A stretch of DNA of 64,000 nucleotides, taken from Lophius americanus. Lineage: Eukaryota; Chordata; Actinopteri; Lophiiformes; Lophiidae. The DNA is taken from NCBI GenBank assembly GCA_037951165.1, contig JBBDHG010000169.1, positions 787,501 through 851,500 of the forward strand, written 5' to 3'. The notes under the pieces were generated by a model, which did no database searches, was not told the origin of the DNA, and was given only the letters and a program-made list of their open reading frames with translations. The position numbers and the translations under genes were made by a program. Every line of letters begins with the position of its first letter. Position 1 is the stretch's first letter. Of this stretch, positions 12,103-24,293 are shown piece by piece.

Positions 12103-14344
12103 TAGCACATCCAAATCTCAATTACTGGAGCGTATTAACCGCGCTTGAATTGGTACATTTTCAGCGTGCACGGCCACATTGCAGTCCCTCTTTGTTAATA
12201 AAGCCAAAGAGTATATCTGAAGTGATTTGCACAGCACAGTGTTTTATAGCAGGACTGGCAAGCAGCTTACTTGAGTGCCGGCCTCTAAATCAGCTGTATT
12301 AAATATACTTCTTTTGCCAGCATCCTCCTCCATCCCTCCTCAATCCATCTACCTTCCTAGTGTCTGAGTTACTGCCAGCCTTTTAATCTACAGACAACTC
12401 CAACAAACTCTCTGAGTATCTCTCAAATACTTTGTAGCCAGTCGTCTCCAGCGCCTTCCATTTCAGCATCCCTGTTCAGTCCACTGACAGTCTGCTACAC
12501 CCCAAATAAACATCAAAGAAATCAAAGGCATATGCTGTGAAAGATCTAAAGTCACAAAAAATTTCATCGACTATGCAAAAACCTACCTCTGGGTAAAAAT
12601 GAATTCAAACTGTAGATTAGTTTTTCTGTAATCTTCAAAACAAAACAAATAAACAAACTATTATGAAAACATAATATCTCCCTTCATGCCTTCCCACATT
12701 CATGTTCAGAATAATACAAAACATTAGTCCCAACTCTTGAACTGAATCAGCTTTCTGACATGCGCAGACGATCCACGCTCCAGTTCGTAAAGTGGCGATA
12801 ATGCTACTATGAGCTGGGCGCCATCCGCCAACAAGCGCCCAGAAGAAGGAAATGTGTCAGAGAGGGCGTGATCGGAAGTGTCTTTGCGTCCATCTAACCA
12901 TCAAAACATGTTTAACTCTTTACAAGTTGTAATGAGTAAACGATGCTGTCCATGTAAACCCACCTACAGCCCCCCTCAAGAGTTTGTAATGCCTAGAGTC
13001 TCCCCTCCAAACAGAACCTTTGTTCTGGTTCACACTTGTCCAATAGGAGCTTCAATGTCACATCGAGTTTTACATTTTATTTTTTTGGCTTCCTTTCTGT
13101 CATCACACAGGATAGAAGGCATCAATCAGTAGCATTGTCATTAATTAGGGAATAACTGACTGGTAAATGCGGGCATTGCATAAAGGTCACGTGAATTACG
13201 AGTGATTTGTCATTCATAAAAGGAAACTAGCCAGCGTGCACACTGTTTATAAATCATCGTGACAATCAGCATCGGTGGAGGTACAATCCATTTTAGGCAA
13301 TCATAACAAACTGTTACAATGATGACATTTAATTCATCTGGTATTTCAAATTTGATGACTTTATTTGTGTTGTTTTTTTGATTTTCTTTTACAATGGTTG
13401 CAGACAGAGATCATGATACCTCAGGGTTTACCAAAGAAAAATCTTTCACCACATCTCAGTGTCAATCAAGGTCACTCTCAGCATTCTGTCTTTCAGTTAA
13501 TACTGATTGTATGTATGACAATGCTGTTTTCCAGCTCCTTTATTTAATTATACTGTTTAGCACTAACATATGTTTCCCTACTTTGAAGACAAAAGGAGCA
13601 GCTGATCACAAGAAGGATTTTTTTTCTTCCCTGTATGGAATGTACTTTGATATCATTTCTGTAAAATGATTCGCCAGACATGTGCTCACATGTCGTCGAA
13701 TCACAATGAGTTAGTTTTGAGCACAGCATCTGACAGAAGACGTGGAGCACCAGAGGAGGAGCAGAGTGTGCTTTACAGACACCAGTTTAGCTACAAACGG
13801 AAATGAGATGTCGTACAGTTTGGAGGAGTAACACCGGGGCAGCAGATTTGGATCAGGAATAAGGCCTTTGCACTTCGTAGGAAAATCTGCTACGGATCAA
13901 TGCTGTCAAGGCGGAATGATATAAAAGCCTCCGATACGAGTCTCATTGACATTATTCAGCCGTGTATCAAAACCAGCAAGCAGAATAACATTGGATAACA
14001 TAAAGCATAAGGATGTTGCACAGGCAGAGAAATCATTGATGAGCATAAAGAACGATATACAGTGGCGAGGACAGAAGGAACTGTCCCGCTGACTTGCAAG
14101 GCAATTGATCCAAACGAAACACATGAATGGGGAATTATTGACGATACTTTCCATCTCCAGTTGCATATTATTATGGGACTTTTTCCTCAATGAGAAAAGC
14201 AGGGTTGGAAAATGATAACAAAGCCAGGGGGAAATCTATAAACGACAAGTTCGGAAAGTATTGCTGTATTATCGTGTTTTGAAACCTAACCAGCCAAGTC
14301 ATACTTTATTATTTGGACTTATTTTCAAATGGAGTTAGAAGAGA

Positions 14345-14544
14345 ACCCCATAAAAGCCCGGTGTAACGTTACAGGGGCAGCATTTCAAACATCCATTGGG
14401 GAAATGCGTTCCATGTCCCGTTTGGTCTTTTTTCTTAAACCCCTTTAAGTTTCCTTTGAGGGGAAATGGTTTTGGGTTCTTATGGGGTAATAACGCTGCC
14501 TGGAAGAGACGGTAATCGTTACGTACAATTGCATGCCCCTGTAA
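14345..14544. mobile_element. MITE-like inverted repeat, about 200 bp
   Basis: Two nested inverted pairs bracket this segment: TTACAGGGGCA at 14369-14379 against TGCCCCTGTAA at 14534-14544 (11 bp perfect, then imperfect), and ACCCCATAA near 14346 against TTATGGGGT near 14480. A perfect 12-bp palindrome TGTAACGTTACA sits at 14362-14373. There is no coding capacity and no convincing target-site duplication. It may be a non-autonomous DNA transposon or just a folded intron segment. Confidence 0.35.
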
Positions 14545-14817
14545 TCATTCTGGGATTGCAGTGTTTTTCGGAGACTTTAACAACAAAATCAGCAATGGAC
14601 TATGGCATCATTCATTGTCCAAAACCTAGTTTTTAACCTAAATTATTAATAATTACACTGTTATAATCTTTGTACAATATACATGAGACATGATGATCAT
14701 CCTGAGATTTGAACCCACAACTCAAATGCAACAAATTCTAGTTAAATAAACCGGCATGTCATCTCTTTTAGCATTCTGTTAAATATAAAACTTCCATCCA
14801 TAACATAAATTAAATGT

Positions 14818-14839
14818 ATTATTATTATTATTATTATTA
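14818..14839. repeat. ATT microsatellite
   Basis: About seven tandem copies of ATT. Confidence 0.9.
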
Positions 14840-17040
14840 AAACAACCTTTGTGGTATTAGCAAAACAGCTCTGTGATGCACTAAGTGCTCCGACCCATTC
14901 CCGTCATAACCGACATTAACTTTTTCAGCAATTTGTACCGAGGCAGCTTTTCTGTCCGATTAGAAAACACAGGATTACCTTCGGACCTCATGCAACAATG
15001 AGCTTTGGTTGCCCATGAACCTGTGACGGCTCACTGTTAACCCTTGCTGAGACCACTTTGGTAGGTATTTCCCACTGCACACAGGAAACACCCAACAAGA
15101 CCAGCGACTTTTGAGACGTTTTGACCAATCATATTGGTCTATCATAATTAATTAACTGTCAGATCATTAGACCAGGGAAGTGTACTGAGTTCAAGAGATG
15201 CACATGAACAACAGGTTGAAACAAAAGAAAGCGGTATTGCTCAGGTGACAGGAAACCAGTAGGAGAAGAGACAGTGTGCGTCTGAGCTGACACAGAGCAG
15301 GTGTCGCCACAATCACAATGTGACACCGCTGAGGCCAGTCGCAGCAATTTGTGTTTTTTTTGTTGTTGTCGTAAATTTGTTTGACCGCAAACCTGTTCTT
15401 TATTTCAAAGGAAGCAGAAATGTGTTCACGCATGAATGCTTTGGCTGTAACCTGCTCAAACTATGGGTGAGTGAGCAAACAGTTGGCGTCCTGCACCACA
15501 CACCCAGAATATATTAGCTCTAATGATTGGACTGATTTCCTGGGGCGCAGTCAAACCAGGAAGATTACACAACCAGTGGCACGGTTCAGGTCACAGTTTT
15601 CCCTCATATGGCCTTATTACCAAAACAAACCACATGGAACGTACAGAATCAGGACCATTCTTTGTGTCCACTGAGAAGCTGATAAATATGTTTTCTCTCA
15701 CTTCAGAGTGAAGTGTGATGAAAAAGATGACTACTGTGTACCCGAATAACTGAAAAAGCATCATACGGCTCAAAATGCAGCCTTTTTTCTCTTTGTTTCG
15801 CAGGATTGTTTCCGAGCTAAGCCCTTCTCGGCAACGAGGCTGGAAAATTGAGTTCAAATCACAACATTATGTAAGCAACTGCAGCCTTTTCCTCTGCATC
15901 CCAATGGAGTGTTTTTTGGCTCGTCCTCGGTTGATTAGAGGCGTAATGTGGAGAACAAGAAAGCATGAGCATGAAATTACTGCGATGGGCTTGGCTCTGT
16001 CAAAATACACAAACATATGCCAGGCAGAGAAGAGAGTGTGTGCTGCCATCAAGGCACAGAATGGTGAACCCTCACTTATCTCATGTAAAACAGCTGTTTC
16101 CCACTTTTCTATGTCACCGTCAAGATGCTGCAAGTGTGATCGATGGGAAACCCAGCATTATTTGATACTTAGTTAAATGTAGTCCGAAGTGAAGGTCTGG
16201 TGTTTGCTGGCGAAGGCAATGGAGATCACATATTGCTTCTTCCGGCACACAGTCGTAAGGTGAGTGAAAATCATTGCAAACACAATATGCAAGTTTGTAC
16301 ATGAAGAACACTCCATCAGCTTTGTCAAGTATAATTTGACACAAACTGTAATGACAGTGATCTCCCATTTCAATCATAATTAAGTAATTCCTGCCTTACT
16401 TTGCCTCTACTATTTAGATGTCAAACATATATATATAGTTTTTGTACACAGTACTGCACTGTAATTCAGTACATTCAGTGTAAGTAATCAATCCAACATA
16501 CTTCAAAATCAGTTCTCCTGGATTTTGCTTGACATATATGGAGACTAGAATGTATGCTGTTGTTTTCCCTATGTTATTTCTTGTGTTAGCATCTGGTGAA
16601 CAACAGAAAAACTGGAGTTCAAGTCCTTGAATGTCAACACATACTTGGTCAATAAACCTGATTCTGATCAAAATCCACTTTTTTTCCTGGAGAATCACAA
16701 TGAGAAAGTTTATAATCTCAATAGCTGTAGCTCTGAAACTTCTGTCAGCTTTCAGTAACACGGCAACAGGATGTCACAGACATCAAATATATAGTTTCAC
16801 CAACAAGGCTTTCACTGACAGGAAACTTGACACCCTCTTCCTTGGTATTCCCTGCAGAGGCATTAAGGCCCGTTGATACCCACTGTTAGAGTCCTACTCC
16901 CCATTCATTTTCTAGAAATCTGTGCACATTTTCTGACAGCTCACAAAATCTGAACGAAACCAGATGAAACAGAACAGTACCACCGGATATTGCTGGGGGC
17001 ACTGCAAACATTATCGCAGAAAGATAAAACATATCTGAGG

Positions 17041-17318
17041 CAGCTGCGGCTCAGGAGGTAAAGCAGACGCCTACTAATCTGAAGGGTTGGTGGCTCACTC
17101 CCCCGGTCCTTGTAGTCCACATCAAAGTCTTTGAGCGAGATAGCGAACCCCCAACCCTAACCCTAACCCTGTTGGATTTCTGTGTGAATGATGGTGTGAG
17201 TGGTTATCGCCTCCGCTGCCATTGTATGAATGCATGTGAAAGGGTGAATGCCGGCTTGGGTTGTAAAGCGCTTTGTGTCGTAAAGCAGACTAGAAAAGCG
17301 ATATGTCACCATTTACGC
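17041..17318 (+). mobile_element. tRNA-derived SINE
   Basis: The left end resembles a degenerate tRNA promoter. GCGGCTCAGGAGGTAAAGCA matches the A-box region, and GGTTGGTGGCTCACTCCC sits where the B box belongs. The body continues into GTAAAGCGCTTTGTGTCGTAAAGCAGACTAGAAAAGCG, the L2-like tail typical of many fish SINEs. An internal run of about three CCCTAA units (about 17153-17170) looks telomere-like but is embedded in the element. Confidence 0.75.
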
Positions 17319-18850
17319 TCGCTATGGAAATGAGGAGGCGCGTAAATCAAATAGTAAAAACAATATTAGTCCACATGTCGCAATGTATTTAATGGGCTCG
17401 CAAAGCATTCCTGATTATATTGTTGCTTCCTTTTTTCACACTTTTTTTTCTCCTTGGTATATTATTACAACCTCCTCTATTGCTGCCATCTTTGTTCTTG
17501 TCAAAATCGCCATGTGCAAACTGCCATATTGTGGATCTATCAATCTTAACGTGAAAGATGCAGGTGGAAGAAGGACACATGGAAGTATGTTGGATGCTGG
17601 TGGATACAATGTTTGGAAAGATATCTGATATCTGATATTTATTTGCGTTCCTGGCTAGGCTAACTGCAGCAGCCCTCTACATTACCTGGAATTTAAGCAT
17701 TGCAAATTATTTCAATTCCTAACTTGTTTTTAAGGTACGCAAATTGTTTGTATAACCTATATCTGTTACTGCCTGTAGAGAAAAAGTGAGAGTCACAGCA
17801 GCCCTCACAACAAAAGAAAATGACACGTTTAAGGACCATGATCAGGCGTGTTCATGTCACGAAACTAGAAGTGCACCCAACTGTTTCGAAAAGTCTTATT
17901 TTGAACATTTTTACGGCTGACTTCCTCAAAATGTATAATTACCTCATTAAAAAGGAATCGTCCGTGTAACATTTTCTTTTGCTCAGCCTCAGTAACTCAG
18001 GCACACATGCAACAATTATTCTCATTATTAGATTTATCAGGACTCCTGATTAGGACTATAATGCTAATGTCATGAGGCATTTCACTGTTATTATTATTGT
18101 TATGACTATACCATACCAGCATTAATGTCAGCTGTATGTCAGGTAGCTGTTGCAATAATAAACAGAATGATAAAAGTGAGTTATTACCGTGTAATAACTA
18201 TAATGTGTTAAACACACAACATTACACTACATTTCCATAGTGCATTTTATGTTTGTATTTATGGTGTTTAAATGAAACTTCGGATTTTTTATTATTCCAT
18301 CCTTTTAAAAAAAAAATGGTCGAATATAGCTCTAATATAAAAGCAATCCAATGTAATCCTATGTGGGAGGAGTGAACATAATGGTATACACCAGTTGTTT
18401 TGACCACTTAGGGGCTCATACTGTTATGGTCTCTGAAACATGGAGACGATCCTACAGACTTAAAGCCGTGTCTGTTCAACGGAGACATTTCAATGGTTCA
18501 AGTCCCTTGAGTCCTACGAATGCCGTTCGTAGAACACTCACACATTCCTTTGTCAGGGTTTACGTCATGAATGGGATACATACTTCCCCCTTTAGCAAAC
18601 ACATTTTTGCAAACTGAGTTTGTGTCCTGGAGGACAGTTCCTTTTAAAACAAGTCGTCCCACGCCGGATTTGACCTCTTTTTAGAGGGATGGAGATCAGT
18701 GATTGGATGAAGACGGATTCTTTCGTCATTTCGAGCTCTTTACAGACTCTTGAGAACAGAGATTTAACTGTCAGACGGTCTCACGTACTGACTTTAAATG
18801 ACAGAGGGCTTCGGACCTGTTGAACGTGATGTGTGGGCTGAAATACAGCC

Positions 18851-18876
18851 TAATTAACGATAAATTTCGTTAATTA
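18851..18876. repeat. short inverted repeat
   Basis: TAATTAACG and CGTTAATTA arms with an 8-nt AT-rich loop, followed by tandem TTAGGATAA copies. No function is suggested. Confidence 0.5.
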
Positions 18877-19104
18877 AGCTGTATATATTAGGATAATTAG
18901 GATAATTAATTAAGGATACAGTTCTTTAGGAGCTTGAAGGCATGCTGTGCTTAAAATGAGCTGTGTTCAGGCGCATTGTCGGCACATTGCAATCACGGGA
19001 CAACCCTTAAAGCGGCTGAGCGACGACATCTGGGTCTACTGTCCATGGCGCCGTATTTTTCCTTCTTCTTTTCAAAGGGCATAGAGTGTAATTGTATAAT
19101 TTAA

Positions 19105-19545
19105 AAGTAATATGGAATCGCCCTAGCATCCGCCTCAGATCCTTCGTGTCAGTGCGATAACTCAATAAATGTGTCATGGATCATTTTCAAATTGAATTCC
19201 CCAAAGGTTAATACGAGGAAGAACTGGTTTGATTTCGGGCAACTCTCAGTTTTATATTTCCGCCACCCAGGGGAGCTTTATTTCTAAAAGGTTTCGGATC
19301 AAAATTTCTCAGCCGTTGGTCCGATTTAGTTCGAATCGGCTGCATATGAATCGACTTAAGGAGATCTTACTAGATTTTACTCTAATAGTTCATATTCTGC
19401 TCAATAGGCAGCCATTTTTTTTCAGAAAAACACTGTTTTCCAGACACAACTTCCAAAAGTTAGTCGAATTTAGTCAAAATTGGGTGCATACAAATGGACT
19501 TGAAGAGATCTATCTTTTATATATCTGATTTTACTCTAATAGTAG
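19105..19545 (-). repeat. dispersed repeat family, copy 4
   Basis: A reverse-orientation copy with two tandem subunits of about 120 bp. Each has a CTCAGCCGTTGGTCCGA or ACTTCCAAAAGTTAGTCGA block, a GCATA(T/C)(G/A)AAT.GACTT block, and GAGATCT. Recognised by AATATGGAATCGCC, CCTTCGTGTCAGTGCGATAAC and CGAGGAAGAACTGG. Confidence 0.75.
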
Positions 19546-22500
19546 AATCCGTAGTATTGGTACTAAATATTCATTCAACCGCCATGCACACAAAGTAATC
19601 AATTTTGCGGATGAAGAGAGTTTAAAGTGCATAGACATTTGGATGTGAAGAGGCACACAGAACATTAATTACCATTAGTCCCCGTTGGTGTGTCTGGAGA
19701 TTTAAATGATTAATGAGACTAAGCTACTTTTCCTCCTGTATAAATGTCACAGACAGCAAAGAGTCATTTCTGTTGCTGGGGACTCATGTCAGTAATGACT
19801 TCAATCTTTTTCTCATTAATAATGTATCCTTTTAACCACGTGCCGTCAATTAACAGAATGATGACCTGGTCCACGGCAATCTGTCTGCGTTCAGACTATA
19901 AAACGTCTAGTTCTGCACAGGAGCCATCCTGCCTATACTGACATTTTGGTGCAGTAGCTCATATTTTGGCAAATGGAGGTAGAGGAGGCAGAGGGTCCAC
20001 TTGGCAAGGAATATATATACCTGGCCCACATCGAGACAAATGGGACTGGATGGTTTCAATGACAGTGGGAAATTACACTCTTGATGCATTTAATTCATGC
20101 TATGCAGCAATCGAAATTAATAAATGAATAATTAAGGTATTAAGTGTATGACATTTGCATCTTAATTTTTGCCTAATTTAACTATTAAATTGTGCAAAAC
20201 TCGACCTACATGCATTTGTGCCATGGACTTTAGACCATATATATAAATAGAACACACTATTTGTCAATCTCTCTGTCTAACTTTTCTAAATCGAAGTTCA
20301 GATTGGTCTCAGTGATGATGTCATCGAAGAGGGCTGGTAGTGATCAGGCCTGGGTGTTTAGAACTAATTCTACTATATGTAAAGTCATTTTATACGTGGT
20401 ATGAGGTATGAAAAAACATCTGGTGTTTCAACCAGTCTCCTGCAACCATATCCTTTGGTTTGGCGATGATTAAAAGGAGATGTCTGTTCCCACAATACAC
20501 CAGTGTTCCACTAGCTTCCTGTTGTCAGTATCCTTCCAGATCCCAACCTTTCAAATCAGCCTATGCAGAATTTACTGCAAAAACGAAAATATGTTATTTT
20601 AAACGTTCTTTGCGGAAAATCAACCAAGGGGCAAAAGTTTTCGGGTTGAAAAATGAATTCAGTTTTTCAACAATTTTTTTTTGTAAAACGTTGAAAACAT
20701 GACACACGATAAATATATTTAGGCGACGTGCTTAAATCGGCTTAAAACGAGCGAGGGAGATGATAATCATGCGTTTTATCTTGAAATCTTTCTTTAATTA
20801 TCATTAACTACCAAATAAAACATGAAAATAAAAATAAAAATTCTAAAAATTGTTATGGAAATTCCACTTTTTCTAAAAAAAAAACCAAAAGGCCTATAGC
20901 CTTGTTCCTGTTTTACTGTGAACGTGAGACAATGAAGTGAAGTGTGAGTGAAGGAATGAAGATTTGACAAGGACAGATTTAGAACTCTGCCGGGTGTGTT
21001 TTCAGGGTTGAACCAGAAAGGAAATACAACATTTGAACAGGATGTGAAGTGCATGGGGATGTTCCTCTGTTCTGCACATGGCAATGACACTGGTGCCTTT
21101 AACACCCAGAGCATCTCTGGCCAAAACTTTAAGTAAAAAAACACAAATCCGGACCAAATTTGACTAACTGGTTCATTTAAAACCATTTTAGAATAAGCGC
21201 GTTCTTGCATTCAAAGCACAATTATAGTTTAGAAAAGATATCCAGAGTGGCCACCTTACTTGTTTTAATCAGAGGTAGCGTGTTTTGCAAAAAAAAAGTA
21301 CAATTATTTCACTGCAATTAGTCGTTCCAGTTCACCCTGCCTCATTCTTCTTACTCCCCCTGTTCCAGACGATACTGAGAGATCCAGATGTGTTTAGGAC
21401 ATTTTTTTTTTACGGGAGAAGTCTCGGCAGCCGCATCACACCCTAACAGAGGCAATTGTGCACGAGTGCACTTTCTAGTATAATGCACGGTGAGATAAGG
21501 CATACGGTAAAAAAACCTAGAGGAGCAGCATCGGCAGCTACAACGTTTATCTTTCTGCTGAATAAGCTTGAGCTTTCATTTCTTCCACCAAGTCCACCGC
21601 CATCCACTTCTCCATGCTCCCCTCCCACTCCCTGTGCAATCTGTGTGTGGTTTTATGCTGAGTCAGGCTTGTGTCGAACACATCACGACCCCTTAATTCA
21701 AGCGAAGATGACAAGAGAAATGCTTGGAGGCAGTAAAGCGCCGCGGAGGAGATATATAATGCGGGTGTCCCTCCTGAAAACATGGTGCAGTGGGCGAACC
21801 TCTCCCGAAGAGAACGGTGACATCACTGTCAATACAGTCACATCAGGGTGATTCAGAGGAAGTGATTAAGTCGGTGCTGAACTCACGTCCCAAATAACAA
21901 TTAGCAGACGACTTTAAAGATGATTAACCGACACGTAGCAGGTCAATATTGTAGATTAACTGTAAAGTGAATTATGGATGTTATTAACACCGACAGAGTT
22001 AGGGCGGAGGATAATAACGTTTGAAGTTAGTGACGGATTTTGGTGGAATTCCATAGAGTGAAGGGATCAAGGTTGGATTTAAGGCAGAGGCAGGATTTTG
22101 TAGCAGTTCTGTTAATAAGGGGCTTATTTAGAGAATTGTGGGAATTTTAAATTAAGCTATAGCTGTCAGGGAAAAAGAAAATATATATTTTGCGGACTAA
22201 TATTTTTGAGTCATCGTTTCGAATTGAAAGGCGGGTCATCTTAATTCAATGTCACTCACTGTGAAAAAAAGATCAAAGGAAGCGTCGTCGCTCCTTAACT
22301 ATTTTATCAAAATGATTTTACTGATTGATTTTCCTCATCCTCTTAATTTAAAAGACGTCTTAGTTTTATTTTTAACATACTCTCCATGTCAAACCCTAAT
22401 AATTGACGTTAAATATGGGTTTATATGTTTTTACATGCTTAACCTTTATTAGCCTATGGAGTACATCCAGACACACTTTATATAATACGTCCTTAAAGAG

Positions 22501-22813
22501 TAACCTGGACAAGACCGCCGCATTGAAACGATTTAAGTAATAGTGAGAGCAAAAGCGACTTTCATACACGGATAAATGAATGAATAAAAACAAAAAAAAA
22601 CCCCGAAAACCCCCCGAAAATCGATTGTAAAATATTTGGTATGTAATATTTTGATTGTAGACCATATTTCTTATTAATAAATTACACATGTATGAAAATG
22701 GATAAAAAAAAAAAAAAAAAAAGGGAAGCAGCCAAAGGAGATTAAAGACTCAAAATAAACTGTTTCAAAATCAAATCTAAATAAAGACATAATTGAATCC
22801 AAAGCTCTCCTAC

Positions 22814-23064
22814 CTGTCCTGCGACTGCTCCTCATACATCCTCTCCTTTCCCTCCTTGAAGAGCCGGATGGCCCGTTTGGATTTCTTCATAAGGCTATCA
22901 ATGTAGATTTTAAAGTACTCGTTCTCGCTGAGCTGCGGGAGTTTCTGGTTCTCCTCGTATTTGCAGAGTATGAGCCGCAGATGCTGGTAGGCATCGGGTA
23001 GGATATCCAGGATGTATGGTGGGCTGTTCTTCAGCTGGAGTCTGGGATTTTGGCAAAGGCGAAC
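22814..23064 (-). CDS. cblb: cblb coding exon 2: four-helix bundle
   Basis: The exon encodes residues 57-139 plus two bases: VRLCQNPRLQLKNSPPYILD, then helices ending in the FKEGKERMYEEQSQD segment. This is the core of the Cbl four-helix bundle and matches Cbl-b better than c-Cbl (YFKIYIDSLMKKSKRAIRLF rather than the c-Cbl equivalent). The acceptor is TTAATCGCAG. The donor GTAGGA follows CAGGACAG, leaving AG of the next Arg codon. The exon is 251 bp and the frame is open throughout. The bundle contributes to binding phosphotyrosine targets such as activated tyrosine kinases. Confidence 0.96.
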
Positions 23065-24125
23065 CTGCGATTAAAAAAAAAAGAGAGCAAACGGTAGTGC
23101 GTACGATCTCAGCCGGCTCCGATGGGCCAAAAGAACCAGGATCGGAAGTAAGTCTGATTTGAAGTACATCATCGAACATCAGCAAGTTTGTTGAATGAGA
23201 TCTCCAGTAGAATTAAGACCTGATTTCTTCATCTTCTCCAGGATACTCTGGATTTGATGTTCAGTGAATTTAATCGTCTTTTTTCGGTTTGTTGTGTCAG
23301 AAGTTCTGTTATACAATGTCTGATGAATAAAGTCATTAAATGTTCATAAACAAAATTAATTCACCAGCTTCCTCATCTTCCACAATCTATCTTTATTTGA
23401 TCTGCCTTTAAAAGTTAGTCAACCTCTAGTAAATGAGGTTGACTAACTTTCCTGGTAATCGCAATACAGCAGAGTGAGATCAAACAAATACATTTTATTT
23501 TACACGAAAACAAACTTCTGTAAAAGTGGGTCACATTACGAGGGCCGCTTGATCAACTGGGTTACAGGCATATATTTGTACGACGAATAAGTGGATCCGC
23601 ATTAGGTTACATTAAAATTCGTTAACTTTGGTATTTGTCCTCAAAGTCCCGCCTCCATGACTCATACATTCGTTCATCGAAATGGCGCCAACAGAGTTTT
23701 GCCGGCTTTTACTAAGTGTGTGGAAATGTTACGGTTTAAAAAAGTTGACCAGGGATGGTTCTAGGGATGGGTGATTAATCATAAAAGGGGGGGGGGAGAG
23801 CTATACGTAGATCTGATCCGGAACAAAATTTTAAAAAGTTGGTATAGCTGAGTAGATTCACAATTCTATATTTCATATTAATTATCTGTAAAGCAGTTGA
23901 ATATAGTCATTGTGGGATGAACTGAGGGGGTGGCCCAACACCCTACAGGCCACACTATGACATCATCGTGTTTGAAAAGTTCAGGCCAACCAAACTGTGT
24001 GAGATCAGAAAAAAAAAAAATTGTGAGTATTTGTGCATAAAAACTGCTTCATAAACAATTAGGAATAATAATCATACTACAACAATTTGTCCAAGAGGTT
24101 GGAACGGTTTGCTCTCCAAACTTAC
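23065..24125 (-). other. cblb: cblb intron, 1.06 kb
   Basis: A spacer between coding exons 1 and 2. Its one notable element is a near-ideal hairpin at 23411-23450. A G-run of ten near 23790 and an A-run near 24010 are simple sequence. Confidence 0.85.
23411..23450. repeat. perfect 16-bp inverted repeat (hairpin)
   Basis: AAAGTTAGTCAACCTC at 23411-23426 is exactly complementary to GAGGTTGACTAACTTT at 23435-23450, separated by an 8-nt loop. Within the cblb transcript it would form a stable stem. It could be a tiny palindromic transposon relic or a structured intronic RNA. Confidence 0.8.
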
Positions 24126-24293
24126 AACTTTATCCATGAGTTTCCAGGTTTTCTCCACAGTCCTACGGTCGGCCACCGCTTGTTTTGGTGGGCCCACCGC
24201 ATCTTGGATGGCATCAATGATGCCTAAGATCCGACCCTTGCTTCGGTTTGGTCCACGTCCGCCAGGATTTCGGCCACTGAGAGCCGTTGCCAT
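24126..24293 (-). CDS. cblb: cblb coding exon 1: start of Cbl-b
   Basis: Cbl-b is a RING E3 ubiquitin ligase that restrains tyrosine-kinase and T-cell receptor signalling. This exon gives the first 56 residues: MATALSGRNPGGRGPNRSKG, then the Cbl-b hallmark RILGIIDAIQDAVGPPKQ, then DRRTVEKTWKLMDKV. c-Cbl lacks that hallmark, which is why the call is Cbl-b. The start codon at 24293-24291 opens the match. An acceptor (TTTTTTTTCCACCTTCAG) lies only 10 nt upstream, so the exon begins at 24303 and the rest of the 5' leader must come from an upstream exon. The donor is GTAAGT after AAAGTT, in phase 0. The four visible exons join to 241 residues without a stop. Confidence 0.96.

Larger units (their letters stand above)
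8472..22813 (-). other. cblb: cblb intron, 14.3 kb
   Basis: This large intron contains three copies of the dispersed repeat (8898, 11236, 19105), AT/CA-rich simple repeats near 10.1 and 12.1 kb, a MITE-like inverted repeat at 14345-14544, an ATT microsatellite, a SINE at 17041 and a short TAATTAACG/CGTTAATTA inverted repeat at 18851-18876. A GC-richer patch at about 10560-10760 stands out from its surroundings and starts with a CACATATGG/CCATATGTG inverted pair. The longest open frames (133 codons at 15775, 138 codons on the minus strand at 20794) show no recognisable protein. Confidence 0.8.

Noticed and set aside
15775..16176. A 133-codon plus-strand open frame
   Set aside because: No recognisable family, no splice or promoter context, and irregular composition; it lies within the large cblb intron.
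17153..17170. Interstitial telomere repeat (CCCTAA)
   Set aside because: There are only about three units, and they lie inside a SINE.
20794..21210. A 138-codon minus-strand open frame
   Set aside because: It has a low-complexity Phe/Ile-rich end from A/T-rich DNA and no family resemblance.
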